Position numbers and translations under genes: made by a program | In this document: piece after piece, positions 1 to 11,599 of the stretch | Position numbering within the stretch: position 1 is the first letter of the stretch | Layout of the letters: each line of letters begins with the position of its first letter | Source: Auriscalpium vulgare | Taxonomy: Eukaryota; Basidiomycota; Agaricomycetes; Russulales; Auriscalpiaceae | Length of the DNA stretch: 64,000 nt | Reading direction: 5' to 3' | Assembly: GCA_019915015.1 (NCBI GenBank) | Contig: JAHBBC010000008.1 | Location: 806,001 to 870,000 of the forward strand | The notes under the pieces: generated by a model | Databases searched by the model: none | What the model was told of the DNA's origin: nothing | Seen by the model: only the letters and a program-made list of their open reading frames with translations

Positions 1-1284
1 AAAATGAAAGAATCTTTCTTGCCAACAAGGCGAGAGCGGAGCTTCCAGCTCGTCAGCGCCCCGCTCACCTCCGCAAATCGGGACGCGACGACGCCAATGC
101 GTGGCCGCATACTCGGTTCTTCGTGGCACATGTCCGCAGCGAGAGGCTCGAGCCATTCGAAGCCGTAGTATTTCTGGGGGGAAGAGTGAGAACGCTATTG
201 TATGCGTACAAGATTCATACCTGTATGAAATCTGTACGAAACATGTTTCCGAGGTAGTAGATGTCCGTCGGGAAGGGATTGTATGACGGGCAATTAGGAA
301 AACCGCGAAATTCCGGCGCAGACTTGTCGCCGCCACGAAGCACGCTGTCCAACGGTTCCCCGGATGCAGGATCGTAATAGCTGGATAAGCCAAAGTCTAT
401 GAGGTAGTAGCGTGGTGGGCGCTGCGTGCGCGTGTATGACTTCGAAATCCAGTGGAAGTTCTTGGTGCGGTTGATTTTGATCGGATGAAATGAATTGGGG
501 TACATCTCGCTCGGATCGAGGACGATGTTTTGACCAGTGCAGTCCCTGCGCGCAGTCAGAAGTATTCGGTTTGTGGAGCTACAAGTTACCGACCTGTGAG
601 CAATGTGAAGCTCGTGCATAAATTCCAGGCCCTGAGACTGCTAAGTATCATGTCCACACGTCAGCTGTGATGGCCCACCTCAATTATCTGCGTGGCGAAC
701 GCCACGAACTCTCCGAACGTCCTAAACCGGGGTTTGTCGTAGGGGCGCATTCGAGGAAAGACAAGGAGAGTCTCTGATCGATCCTCGAGCAGTTTTGTTT
801 CTAAGAGGGGGATGCAGTGATTCTTGGGATGCTGCTTATACTGCTCCGAGGAGAACAACGCCGTTATCTCAGCTTCCTCGGGCGTGCGCTTGGCGGGAAG
901 CCGTTTGAGAAAAACCTGCTTCCCGTCCACAATTCGTGTGGCATCTATAACATACGTAGACTGCAGGAGTCAGTTGGGTGATCTAGATGCTTGATTACCA
1001 CTCACAACGATCTTCATCCTCTGCCAATCCTCGAACCAGCTGGGCGGCAGCTTCCACCGAGACCCAGAAAACTTCCTATCGGCATGATAACGAGGGCGAA
1101 GCATGTACCCTGCTGCCTCTATATCCTTCTGACGCCGAACCCAGGACCTTTCACCAGGCCAACGACGCCCAGGGTCTGCGAACAGCTCATCGGCCAACCC
1201 TGGCCTTTCCCAGGGACGAATCGGCGCCACGCCTTCATCTCCTTCGTGAGCGGTGCCCAGGTCTGTGGAGGGTGAGAGGACCAT
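1..1284 (-). CDS. Kinase-like protein K, copy 1 (C terminus off window)
   Basis: Five exons read from the complement: 1006-1284, 679-960, 594-631, 221-545 and 173 to the window edge, with introns of 45-85 bp. About 365 residues are visible. The protein has kinase landmarks in order: a VFLKRL segment for the strand-3 lysine, a catalytic loop HRDCTGQN split by an intron inside the Arg codon, IDFGLS for the metal-binding DFG, SAPEFR as an APE-like motif, and TDIYYLG where the F-helix Asp is expected. No glycine-rich loop is visible before the lysine; the N-terminal exon instead has a family-specific stretch ending WKLPPSWFEDWQ. The start is the Met that aligns with the other copies. Intron 2 begins GTGGGC, a weaker donor than its paralogs have. 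The C-terminal 30 or so residues are missing only because the window ends. Probably an intracellular kinase or pseudokinase; the substrate is unknown. Confidence 0.8.
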
Positions 1285-1821
1285 AGTAGGGAAAGGAAGT
1301 GTGAGCTGGCGACGCTAGGATGAAGGAGTGTAGGAGAAAGTTGTCGGAGCGTGGGTATTTGAGAACAACATGCCGTGCCTACACGCCGTAATAATTTTGA
1401 CTGAGCGCGCGATGACTGGCGCCTGGCCGCCGATGTTTCGGGCTTGCGCGCTCGGAGAACAACAACTTTATCTACTGGCTGATACGCTGTGCTGGTGCAA
1501 TGTCAGACACCATTTGACGTGTTTGATCGGTCTTTGGCGTTCGATGGGAATTAATACAAGGCTTCCCAAAGGAGATTTGCCAAAGGACTGGAGAGATCTC
1601 AATTGTTGCTTGCAGGACGCTGATGAGCTCGGCGTTCATTGAGCATCTTTTGCATATAAGACCAGACAGAAATCAGCTTGCTTTCATTATCCTGCACTTC
1701 CCAGCCGCACTCTGAAAGTACCCGAATTTCGGAGTCACCCTTCGCTGTGTACCGTTCTCACTGTTTCGCATCCGTCTTCCTCGTCCTCACCACACTCCCT
1801 GCACGACCTCGTGACCAGTGT
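1285..1821. promoter_or_regulatory. Shared divergent promoter region of K copy 1 and B copy 1
   Basis: This 537 bp gap separates two genes read outward. It contains a TATA-like CATATAAG at 1653-1660 on the B side and a block around 1560-1608 with CTTCCCAAAGGAGA and GAGATCTCAATTG. Both recur, with changes, at 20,330-20,425 and 38,870-38,977, and in part at 13,290-13,390. A K-side block around 1350-1372, containing GAACAACA and TGCCGT, also recurs upstream of K copies 2 and 4. Conservation across duplicates that have otherwise drifted suggests a bidirectional control region. Promoter function is inferred from position and the TATA-like sequences only. Confidence 0.5.
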
Positions 1822-3121
1822 ATGATTCCGCCCATGGAGGTAATCAAAGCACTTTCAGCTCTTGCTGAAGTTGTCACTGTTGTGGCCAACACATTCTCCA
1901 CCACAAAACTCCAAGAAGTGGCAGCAAAGGACCAGGTATATATGAAAGCACTGCTCGATGAATGCGGGTCCCTTTTGGAAGACGATATGGCCGATGACGT
2001 CGGGACGATACTTGAAGTGTACGTTGACAGTTTCATTCATTTCTCCCGAGTTTGATTCAGATCTAATGAGCTCGCAGCGTTGAACAGCAAAGGCTGAAGA
2101 TCACCGCAAAAAAACGTAGTCGCCTCCGGACATATATTGTCGTTCGTAAGTACCAGAAGGTGACGAGATCTGCGAGATCGCTTGTTCAGGTGTGTGCTCT
2201 ACGTGCCGGGGCCTGACTCATTGCTGAACTAGCCTTCGACAGGTGGCATCAGATGGTACCGCACTCAAACAGATGCAGATTAATCTGAAGGCCAGAAAGA
2301 CCGAGAACGTACAAGCCCATGTCCAGTCTGCACAGAAGCCAGAGCCATCCCAGGGTGCGCCGGAACATGATCGCGTCAATCTTTCCCTTGTCCTTCCTAG
2401 TGGTTCTCCCTCTAATGGTAAATATCTATGTTCTCTTCCTTTGCAAGCCGTGCTCACAAGATCTACAGGGCCAGATGTTGCGATGCAGGCAACCGTGAAA
2501 GGTGACCCGGAGCATTTATACATTGCGTCTTATTTTAAAGAAGAAACCTTGGAATTGCGCGACCCTGCAACCGGGAATCTCGTTCCACTCCGTAAGCTTA
2601 GCCCTGCGTTACCGTGGCATGTTCGTGGATCTGATGCTTACCGGATTGCGGACCCATAGTTCGATATAAGGCTGTAAACGGTGTAAAGGGCGGGCGCGAC
2701 GGATCTGGAGCGGCCAAGACGGCGGCGACGGTGGGCTTGTTCTCACTGTGTGCGCATTGTATTTTGCTAACAGGCCATCGCGCTTTGTAGACTGTCCACA
2801 ATGACCCCGGTGTCGGCAGATTTGCATTGGCCGAGGAAGCGGCGGTGAGTTGTCTCACCGCGCGCATTGCATCTTTCTGACAACTCATTGTAGACTTCCC
2901 ACACGCCGAACACGCCGAACCGTCCAGATACAGACGCGTCGATGGATAACGCGGATACATCGGACGGCGTCTCTTCTGATGCATCCCCCGATGGTCCGAG
3001 TTTCGACACCCCCGATGTCTCTAGCACGTTCAATGGGGACATCGAGCGTGTCGATCTGGATGGTCTCCAGCAAGTCGCAGCCTATCTGGTCGAGAATCCC
3101 TCGCCGGACGAGTCCCAGTGA
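1822..3121 (+). CDS. B-family protein, copy 1 (unknown function, about 319 aa)
   Basis: I do not recognise this family. A seven-exon model stays open throughout: 1822-2018, 2078-2189, 2243-2417, 2469-2591, 2660-2730, 2791-2844 and 2894-3121, all with GT..AG introns. The fourth intron (2592-2659, donor GTAAGC, acceptor CATAG) removes an apparent in-frame stop and restores the frame of the last three exons. The N-terminal part is helical-looking and resembles the other copies (FSTTKLQEVAAKDQVYMK). A short basic stretch (VRKYQKVTRSARS) follows, then a central domain with GDPEHLY and DPATGNLVP, and an acidic Ser/Asp-rich tail (DTSDGVSSDASPDGPS). No signal peptide or membrane segment is evident. 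It faces K copy 1 across a shared promoter. Confidence 0.65.
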
Positions 3122-3276
3122 ATGATTCTCTGTCTCCACGTGCATTACTGTTATAGGGTCCATACCGTTCGATGATTGTATAGCGCTCTTACTGGCTGGC
3201 CAAGTGCTCGCGCTGATTTCCTCCAGTGTGATGTGATATGATACCTAAGTTTATCTTGGATTGTGTAGCTACCAGT
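3122..3276. other. Downstream flank of B copy 1
   Basis: This stretch resembles the DNA just after B copies 2 and 4. It contains the recurring GGCTGGCCAAGTG and the GTGTAGCTA..GTAGTCTGA block where the inverted-repeat element landed. I see no coding potential; it is likely 3' untranslated and intergenic sequence. Confidence 0.4.
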
Positions 3277-3283
3277 AGTCTGA

Positions 3284-4975
3284 GAGGGACTTCAGTTGCG
3301 TGCCAGACCGGTCGGGGCTCGTATGTGCAGCCCGCCCGGTCCTGGTGGGATCCCGCCCGTACCGCGCGGGCTCAGCGCGCCCAGCAATGCTGGAGCAGCT
3401 GGAGCGCGCGCGCATCGAGGAACCCCGCCAGAACCGGGCGGATGCCGCCCGGTCTGCGCGTCGCTTGGGCACCCTACCGCTGCCATGGACCGCCGGCGCC
3501 GGCGCCCCGCCTGCCATGTGCGGGCCCGCCTGGTCTGGCACGCGCACGCGTTCTGCTCATCGCACTCGTTGTGCGTCGCCCTCTATGCCTGGCCCTCCTC
3601 CTCGCCATCGCTGCGCGGCTCTGCGCGTTGCCTTCCCTGCACACCCCCACTCCCCGTGCAGCCGTGCTCGCTGTCCGCCCATGCGCGTTGCCCTCGCTGC
3701 GCGCGCCCATGCCCGTCGTTTTATCTGCATGTCATCTTCGTCGTCCCTGCGCGTCCCTGCACGACGCCCTCGCCGCGCGCGCCTGCTCCTCGACTCGCCG
3801 CCCTTTTCATACACACCTGGCAGTCGTCTTTGTCGTGCGTCCGTGTGGTCTTGTCGCGTGCCCTGGCGGTCCTCATTGTTGGCGACTTGTCACGCAGTTG
3901 ACCGGGATGCTGATGAGATGATGTTGGGGATGCGAGGGTGTGGGGAAGGTACGGGGTTTGGGGCAGGAGGTAGGCAGGAGGGGCGGGTGGTGGTCGGGAG
4001 AAAGTGGGCTTCGCTGCCGTTGAACCTGCCCGAGAGTCACGCGGTCACGTGGCTCTGTTGATTGCACTCGTGGGAATCTGCCTTGGGGCCGACGCCTTTC
4101 AGTTTCACTTGTCACTCGCCCACTTGCGTCGCTTCCGCCCCGCACGCCCGGCCATCCGCCCCCCGACTTCTGCAAGACCGGCTTGCGCAGTCTTGTATGG
4201 CGCCATACCAGGCGCCTCCTGGCTGCGCAGCAAGGACACCACACATGGGCACGCAGTGAGGACCATGAGGACGACGCGCAGCAAGGACGGCGCCACCCGC
4301 ATGGGCACGCAGCGAGGGCAACGCGCATGGCCACACAACGAGCGCGAGGAGCATGGGCACGTAGCCACGACGCCACGAATGCAAGGTGCGTACGCTTAGA
4401 GCGTTGACAAGGAGCGGCGCGCAGCAAGGGCAACGCGCAGGGCCGCAGCAGGGTTCGGGACGCAGGCGAGGAGTATGGGTGGACGACGACAGCAAGAAGG
4501 GTGAGGCGGCGAGAACGACGTGCGCGACGAGGATTGCACGCCAACGGCGGCGGCGAGGGGCGCACGACGACGGCGACGAGGGGCGTGCAGCAAGGGCGAC
4601 AACGTTCGCAACGCGAGGCGCGCAGCGAGGGCGTCGAGCTGGGGCGCGTGGTGCGGACACAACGAGACGCGCACGGTGCAGGCGGCGAGCAGGGGCGCGC
4701 GGTGTGGGCGACGGCGAGGGGCGCGCGGTGTGGGCAGCAAGGGGCACGCGCGTGGACGAGGCGGGCCCGCACATGGCAGCGGTAGGGTGCCCGAGCGACG
4801 CGCAGACCGGGCGGCATCCGCCCGGTTCTGGCGGGATTCCTCGATGCGCGCGCGCTCCAGCTGCTCCAGCATTGCTGGGCGCGCTGAGCCCGCGCGGTAC
4901 GGGCGGGATCCCGCCAGGACCGGGCGGGCTGCACATACGAGCCCCGACCGGTCTGGCACGCAACTGAAGAAGTAC
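3284..4975. mobile_element. Non-autonomous DNA element with long terminal inverted repeats
   Basis: The ends are inverted copies of one another. The left end reads CTTCAGTTGCGTGCCAGACC from 3290, and its complement ends at 4969. The match runs about 200 bp inward, then resumes after a roughly 30 bp insertion in the left arm. A 7 bp direct repeat AGTCTGA flanks it at 3277-3283 and 4976-4982. Uninterrupted copies of this site at 15,135, 21,405 and 40,750 have a single AGTCTGA-like sequence or a close variant, so this is probably the target duplication. The interior is extremely GC-rich and holds long open frames on both strands, but none resembles a transposase. I read it as a MITE-like or foldback element mobilised in trans; the superfamily is undetermined. 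Confidence 0.75.
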
Positions 4976-4982
4976 AGTCTGA

Positions 4983-6129
4983 AATGGACATTGTTGCGAG
5001 TTTTCTCAAGACCTGCACATTCAGAGATTTCGCCCCTCTACTATGGAAGGGGGAAGCCCATCTCGACCTGTACGTGCCGCTAAGTGGATGCCTTGGTTCA
5101 TAACTGTGCTATCTGCAATATTTAATCGCATCGGCGGCTGTCTGACCTGAGGTCGGGTCAGCGTACGCCATTTTTTGTCAGCGTGCACAAGAGACCATGC
5201 CATGTCTGGGAGTCAAGGTATTCAATGCCATTTCTGAATAGTAAGAGCATCAGTACGCCGTACATTGTAGCTCACGCCGCGGTCATTCAGCAAAAGACAA
5301 GCGCCGGGGAAGTTTTCTGACGCTCGTTACCTAGCGATGGGATGGTCGGACATCAGTAGGCGGGCATATGGTGGCCAGAAGACGGGAAGACATGGAAGCA
5401 AAATGAGCGCCGAAAGCAGGACGTGGTCGAGATCAATCTTACGCGCTGTAAACTGAAGCACCGTATGCTGCCACGCGGGCGTTGACACATTGCGCCGATC
5501 GCTCCTGAACAAATAACCTACGGATATCATTGAGCAGGTGTGTGTTTCATCCGTACCGTTGGCATCTCTTGAGCTCGTTCTCACTCTCACGAAAGCCCTC
5601 CTGATGGCGCCACAAGATTGCAGCGCTATGATCAGCTTCGCCGCGGGACCTCAGCGAGGCGTCAGAGCGCTGTGGGAACCACTCACAGGCGACGCACATG
5701 CGCCGATTCCGAGACCGCTATCCGCCGCTGTGGGCCGTCAGCGCAGTCTTAATGGTGATGGCAGAACCAGCGACGTGGACCTTATCCCGCTCGCCGGCTG
5801 CCCGCTGCGACAACAATATTCAGCTGTCTACCCTGGAAAGCGAGACTTCACGCTCACCACCGTATGAATTCTCGGGAGAAGTGCGCTCTTGTTCCCGAGA
5901 AGGCTCTCCGAGGCTTCGTGCCCCATAAGGCTTTCCAACGTTACGCAGACCGATACGCATAGGAGCGTCGCCGGGAGCATTGAATATCCGACGCGCTCCT
6001 CGTTGTGCTCTGTGGGGATCGCCAGGTCGTGCTTGCATATGTCTGCACTCAGGACAGCTGACAGCGTGTAACGGCGTGTGGGTACCTGTGGGTGCGTAGC
6101 TGTCTTGCGGCGCATCACCGTGGCAATAA
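4983..6129. repeat. Duplicated segment C, copy 1 (membrane-protein-like traces on minus)
   Basis: This segment recurs at about 15,120-15,750, 21,380-21,800 and 40,780-41,960. On the complement the best reading is a hydrophobic stretch, then MRRKTATHPQ, then a second hydrophobic stretch MLPATLLCVSV. Indels between copies put these in different frames, so most copies look broken. An alternative reading places a short intron after THPQ. It could be the remains of a fungal multi-pass membrane protein gene. I cannot name the family or give a convincing full gene model. Confidence 0.35.
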
Positions 6130-6471
6130 CAATAAGAACCGTCTACTACCTCGGGAATCTAATCCGCGAGTTCATGATGGTAAACACTTACCCACTCCGT
6201 CTCCCTTTGTTTCTGAAGACTATTTGGCAGCGGTACCACGGGTTTTCCTTCATGCGCCCTCTGGTGGAAGACATGGTCGCTCGCGACCCTTCCAAGCGGC
6301 CGAAGATGGACGAAGTCGTAGCCCGCTTCAAGGAAATCCGAGAGTCGGTGAACTTCTGGAAGCTGCGCTCGCGCATGCTTCACAGGAAGTAGTGGCGCAT
6401 CGTCGGCTTCGGGAAGTCGCTGGGTCACTGGGTATCGTCGATTGAGGTATATTATCACAAGGAAACATGCT
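6130..6471 (+). pseudogene. Fragment of K' kinase (C-terminal exons)
   Basis: This segment is nearly identical to 31,026-31,370, the end of the K' gene: YYLGNLIRE, the intron, RYHGFSFM, DPSKRPKMDEV, and the WKLRSRM region. It has lost one codon in the REEFMM stretch and gained a premature TAG after HRK. A frameshift follows, so the terminal part ending in a TAG near 6471 is read in another frame. No N-terminal lobe or catalytic loop is present, so it cannot encode a kinase. It marks the junction where block D of the second unit was joined to segment C of the first. Confidence 0.85.
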
Positions 6472-7898
6472 ATCCCTGATCCATAGCGCGTCCTTCGTAC
6501 ATCTCATGTGTCCGTATACATCGTTCCACTATCAGGTCTCATCACGCCTTCGCTGTTGGCTCAGTTCTATGGTCAGCCGCCAATTTTCATCGCAGTGCCG
6601 TACTGTGATCGCTGGCGATGCCATGCGTCATCCATGTGTTCAAACCTACTACTGGCACGACTAGCACGGCTGCGCAGGTTCCCCATCATTCGACGAGTGT
6701 GTCGTCCCTCAGAAGACTGCGCGACATGCTGGCCTCTTAGTGCCGGGTCGGCGGGTCCCGCGACGGGGCTTGCGGCAGGGTCGTGCCGAGCGGAGTCTAA
6801 ACGGCACCGACGACGTGCGGCCACCCTGGTGCGCGCAAGAAATCCGTGGAGGCGCAGTACCTGCAGGACGTGTCAGAGATCTATCGATGCAAAGCGGCCT
6901 GTTCATCTGGTCGAAAAACACGTACTTCCGTCATGGACTCCACGCCCGCGCATATTCGAGGCGCTTCGTCGACATGCGGCGCAATCACGCGAAAGAGGGC
7001 GCATATTGGTGGCTTCCTCCTCGCGTTGGCCGTTGGCAGCCGTTTCGCTCAGACTGGAGAAGATGCAGGAGAGAGATATGACATGAACGCACAGCCAGGC
7101 ACCTGACGAGGCGCAGAGTGGTCTGCTCGCCTACGCCAATGGCCGAACTATCGCTAGTCGTACTGGCGATCAGTATGGAGCGCAATGAGCTACTGTAGGC
7201 ACTCACGAAAGCGCTTGTGCCGACGATTCCGTGCTTTAGGCTCCGGGTGCGGGTCGTACAAAGCCCGGCAGAAATCATCTTCCTACAGTGGAAGATTTAA
7301 CAGGACGGCGCCAAGGCCTCAGAAACCGCGGTGCATCGATAAGGACAGCAAGCTTAAACGCAGAGCGGAGAGAAACAGAAAGGGTGGGTGGTCGATGACG
7401 GCTGCAGGGTGATGGGTATGCCAGAGCCAATCTGCGCACTCGGTATACAACCATGAGTAGGACACATACAGACATAGCGACAAACGCACCGCAATGCGAC
7501 GGCCCATAAACTTCTCCGCATCCTACACCCACCAGGCGCCCTATCCCAGCGCATGCTTGATGGTACACGGTGCCCTTCCAGATGGTAGTGTCGGACCGCA
7601 TCTGGATGCGTGTCAGTATTTCAAATCCGACAGGCAGAAGACGATGCCTACCGAGCCCACAGGGCGGGGGTAGCACTTCCAGTCGCTTCAAACAAACGTT
7701 GCGATGGCCAGCATCGTCTATTCCGTTCATCAAAACCGCCGCCCATGCGCTCCGATCCTATGCCTCCTGTCTTCGATCTCCGGCCGGTTTCGGTCTGCAC
7801 GCTTCAGGTAAAGGTTTGGCATGCGTCGATGTGAGGCGCATCCTAGACGCAACTTTGCCAGCTGGTGGAGACTGTGCGACTCTGTGCGAGGGTAAGAA

Positions 7899-8174
7899 TC
7901 AAGCAAAGGAGAAAAGACTCCTAGCGTTCAACCGACCGGCAGCAACACGACGCCTAAAGAACATCAAGACATGCACGACGAGAATCAATGGGTGACGCAC
8001 ATTGATACTGCCCTGTACCCCAAATATCATAAGGATAGTGAGCAGTAGCGTTGCCAGCGAGTGCGCTCTTGAGGATACCAGCTGATGAGGCGGCCCGAGG
8101 GCATTGAGGTAGCGGAGCAAAGTCGGATAATCGGGCGACTCCGGCTCGATTGCCGGATTCGCCGAAGCCATCAC
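7899..8174 (-). pseudogene. Possible membrane-protein gene relic in block D
   Basis: The complement reads a Met-initiated frame with PDYPTLLRYLN near the start and then two hydrophobic stretches, including LATLLLTILMIFG and LILVVHVLMFF. This resembles the first helices of multi-pass agaricomycete membrane proteins. The equivalent region at 33,710-33,860 keeps PDYPTLLRYLN but then loses frame, so at least that copy is broken. The family assignment is an impression only. Confidence 0.3.
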
Positions 8175-11100
8175 CGACGTGCCGCCGCCACCACCGTGAA
8201 CGACTGTCTTCTGTGGTAAGGTCAGCCACGGAGACTAACTTACCCTCCCCCAGCAACTCCCTGACTGTTCTTGAGTCTTTGAGCACGCAATGCATTCCAA
8301 ACTCCTGTAGGAAGAGGTGAACGAGGGTCAGAAAATAGTAATGTGCGTGGTCTCAACGTGATAGGTCTCAACGTGATAATGACGCTACTTCATCTTCCAC
8401 GCGCACTAGGACCAGTGTCGACTTATGCAGTCCATCTTGTCCTCCACGATGCGAAGAACAGACCAGGAGTGCTGGAGGAGTGCGCAAGTAACACTCATCT
8501 CTGCCCATGCTCGTTACCTAGCCCCCGCGCCGACTCCAAAAGACGCCGAGTAAGACCGCCTTTTCCTCTAGGCCCCTGCGCCGACCTCTTATGGCCCTCG
8601 CCCGACCAACACATCCACGCTCAACCGCCTCCTACGACTTGTCATCGCAACTGCCCGCCGTTCTCGGCCTCATTCATGACCCATCTGCTGTCGTCCTGGT
8701 GAGCACGACGATTTTTGCTTCCGCCTCGCGCACTAAGTGACTCACCTCACGCGTCTTCTTCAGAGATCGCACTGCATCAACGCTATGGTCATCCTGTTAT
8801 GACGTCTTGCCACACCAGGCGTACTCCCGTCATCGGCACGGCAATTTAGAGGAGGGCTGGGTAGACGCGAAGGCACAGGGTACCTACTGCAGAGCGGCGA
8901 CATCGGTGAGCACACTCAATTTCAATTTGGGGGTGTTCAACGCCTTTTCTGTGGCGTCCGCGGCGTCTGCTGCATCCAATGTCCTCGTTCGCGACCTGCG
9001 AAACTGTCCGCAAGATGCATGGGCGAGGACAAGAGGAAAGGCGGCCGACGGTACGACGGTAAGCGTCCAGTTGGTTACGATGGCGCCGTTGTGGTGCTGG
9101 CAATGGCGATGGGGACGGTGCTCGAAAGACGATGTCGGATCATCGCAGGACGAGTGCAGAGAGCAGGCAATGAGGCAAAATGCCCCATCTGAGGAGACGA
9201 GCGTGTGCGCAGGTTTTTAGCTCATAATATAATATCAGTCTCAACGTCGGCGCGCTCGCGCTCGCGCTGCGATCAGCACTCCTCAAGACCACCGTGCTCG
9301 AATGTGAGATCTCCTTGTACGTCGATGCTAATTTGGCAGGACGGTCCGTCACAGCACGCCAAATGTGGGGCTATCGCTTGGGCATCCGGGGACTCGGCCT
9401 TCGGCGTGCAAGATGAACGTATGTGCTGCAAGCCATACGTGCTTCATTGACACCATAGGTAATGAGAGGGCTTCTGTGGAGCTGCTGGACATTCGGCTGC
9501 CGGCGGGCAGACTACGCCTCGTGAACTAAGTAAGCTCGTTCCGCCTATACTACGGTTGTTTCTGCCTACCTTAAAGATCATATCACCTCGTGCTTTCAGA
9601 AGACCGTCGCGGCCCGGGTTTATAGCATCATGGTTTGCAAAATGCCTGCCTTCAAAACACCGCTGGGCAAAGTATGGATGGGAAATATCATTGGCGAGGT
9701 ATATGGGCCAACCTGTCGCATGGTGAAATCTACAGTCTCTCTATGACGCCCTGTTTACTTACCTTCTACACGTAGGATTTCCGCGTGCCGTAGATTCGTG
9801 CGGAGTGAGAAAGTCCTCACCGCTTGGCGAGCGGAAAGCGGCCTTGGCCCTGTAGCTCGCTGAGAAATATTCTCGGCGCTCGGAGTCGAGGCAATCTCAC
9901 CGTATCCTGACAACAAGGAATAACGGAAGGCGGTACGTCGTTCATACGCCGCCCATCACTCACCTTCATTGTTAAGTCTTAACAAGCATTGTATTCCAGA
10001 TCGTATCCTCGGGTTCAAAGGCGCCGTGCTCACGTCGACGGCATGCGCGCGGCGGTGTTGCAATGGCTGAAAGGAGAATTGTTGTAGTACTCATAGGGCA
10101 CAAGACCCGAAACTGCAAGACAGGGCGGTGTGCTGCGTACGTTCGTCGTGATCCCCGCTCTCGCGCCCAGTCTCGCTTACGTCGACACTGTCCAACCGCG
10201 CGCGCCTCCTCGCAGCGCTCACTTCGGAGGCAGCTTCGTCCGGCGTGGCCGTCAACATAGCAGCGGTAGGCATTTACGGTATCAGGCGAAGCGATCCAGG
10301 CGGCCAACAAGAAAGAATGACGGTAGGGATGTTTCGCTTAATTTCAGGAGGCGAGGACATTTGAATACGGCCCTAGCCGCCATGTCTCTAGAGCGCTCAT
10401 CGTATACACACAATGCAACAATTTGCGAGGACAGAGCAATTAATATCCGTCTCTCTTCAGGCAGTTTTGAGAAACAAGAGACTGGCATGCGGCTTGTGGC
10501 GTGTGGGGTACATGCCATGATCGATGTCGGCATTGTTGCGGAAAGGGAAAAGGTCCGTGTACATTACATGAACGTGCGAGTATGGCGCGTACCCTATGCC
10601 AGTGCGGCAGATGACCTCGCAGGCCGCTCGAGGCCACTTCTGCTGGAGTGGCACAATAGTCACAGGGCGCCGGGATGCGGTCGCGTGAACTACATCACCG
10701 GGAAGCTGGAAACAGCCGAGCTCGCCGGCTGCTAGGTCTGGATGAGAACGATCGGCGGACAGTAACATTGAATCAAGAACATGGGGCGTGACAGTTCACG
10801 CGTTCACGATCGCACGGTTCATTCATGATGGAAGAAGACGAGTGCGTAGTAGGGCGACGTAGACATCATTCTATTGGGACCGCCGCCTGTGCAGCGCAAT
10901 CATCACGGCTCGTCAGCTACCAGAAGCTGCGCAAGGTCCCCGATCATTGGCCTTTACCTATCTATGAGACGATCGCCGAGATGAATATATGATATGTCTG
11001 AAGACGGACAATGGGAAGTCAGACGAGCGCGTCAAGCAGGTAGACATTGCGCATTTTACCCACCGTCCTGGGAATCTGTGCACCGCAAAAGTTGTATGAG

Positions 11101-11229
11101 CGGCGGAAAGGACGCGCACTAGTTCCAAGCTAAGATGCCAGGAGCTCCTGCCATGCAAAGTCATTCATCAGAGCCGCCAGCGCAACGGTACAAGGTTCTC
11201 GGGAACCGCAAGGTGAAACGTTCACGGCA

Positions 11230-11435
11230 GGGTCCCCCTGGATCTGGTCATCGTGTTCACCTCGAGGCGCTTCTGGGGACAAAAGAAAAAGTGAGAGAGA
11301 ACGAGAATGAGTGCGAGTGACCAGAGAAGCTCGGAGATCACTTGGAAGCGGAAAGTGGGCTCCGCACAGACAGTCATCGCGGTAACCAAGATGGCGCCGA
11401 GTAGTAGCGCCGAGAACGCGGGGGCGCGATTTTTT
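11230..11435 (-). pseudogene. Possible membrane-protein exon in block D, copy 1
   Basis: The complement encodes FSALLLGAILVTA followed by SELLWSLALILVLSHFFF, two candidate membrane helices. The paralogous frame at 36,829-37,020 keeps the reading and differs by a clean two-codon deletion inside the second helix, which suggests past coding selection. The first helix has the GALLxGxxL flavour of fungal seven-helix proteins such as DUF6534. Partner exons are not convincingly traceable. It could be a relic. Confidence 0.3.
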
Positions 11436-11599
11436 CAACTTTCGCCTTCAAACAAGTCCGCCTGCGTGCCGTGGTCGACAAAACGAATGATTTCCTAGTA
11501 AAACTCGAAACATATTCAATGAGAGGGAGGATAACCTGGGCAGTAAAGACAGTAAGTAGTGGGTATCAATTCAATGTGAACCAAGCGCGCCCAAGGCTA

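Larger units (their letters stand above)
6472..11500. repeat. Duplicated block D, copy 1 (largely degenerate, no firm gene)
   Basis: This 5 kb block is a diverged copy of about 31,371-37,120, with the best identity over 9,470-11,500. Open frames occur on both strands, but few are preserved between copies. The most protein-like traces are on the complement: a hydrophobic frame at 7899-8174 (see separate entry), another at 7275-7733, and one at 11,230-11,435 with LLLGAILVTA. The last is also open in the other copy despite a 6 bp in-frame length change. The plus-strand frame 10,130-10,735 is open in both copies, but the two are nearly identical over that stretch, so this is weak evidence. I regard the block as a relic of one or more genes. 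Confidence 0.5.

Noticed and set aside
2243..2659. B copy 1 as a short protein ending at 2659
   Set aside because: The stop lies inside an intron whose removal restores the frame in all four B copies.
3238..5018. Long open frames of 190-380 codons on both strands
   Set aside because: They lie mostly inside the GC-rich inverted-repeat element, mirror one another because of the repeat, and are Arg/Ala/Pro-rich with no domain. Stop codons are simply rare in this composition.
10130..10735. 201-codon plus-strand frame also open at 35,614-36,360
   Set aside because: The two copies are nearly identical, so joint openness is little evidence. The third, more diverged copy at 19,290-20,160 is broken, and no domain is recognisable.
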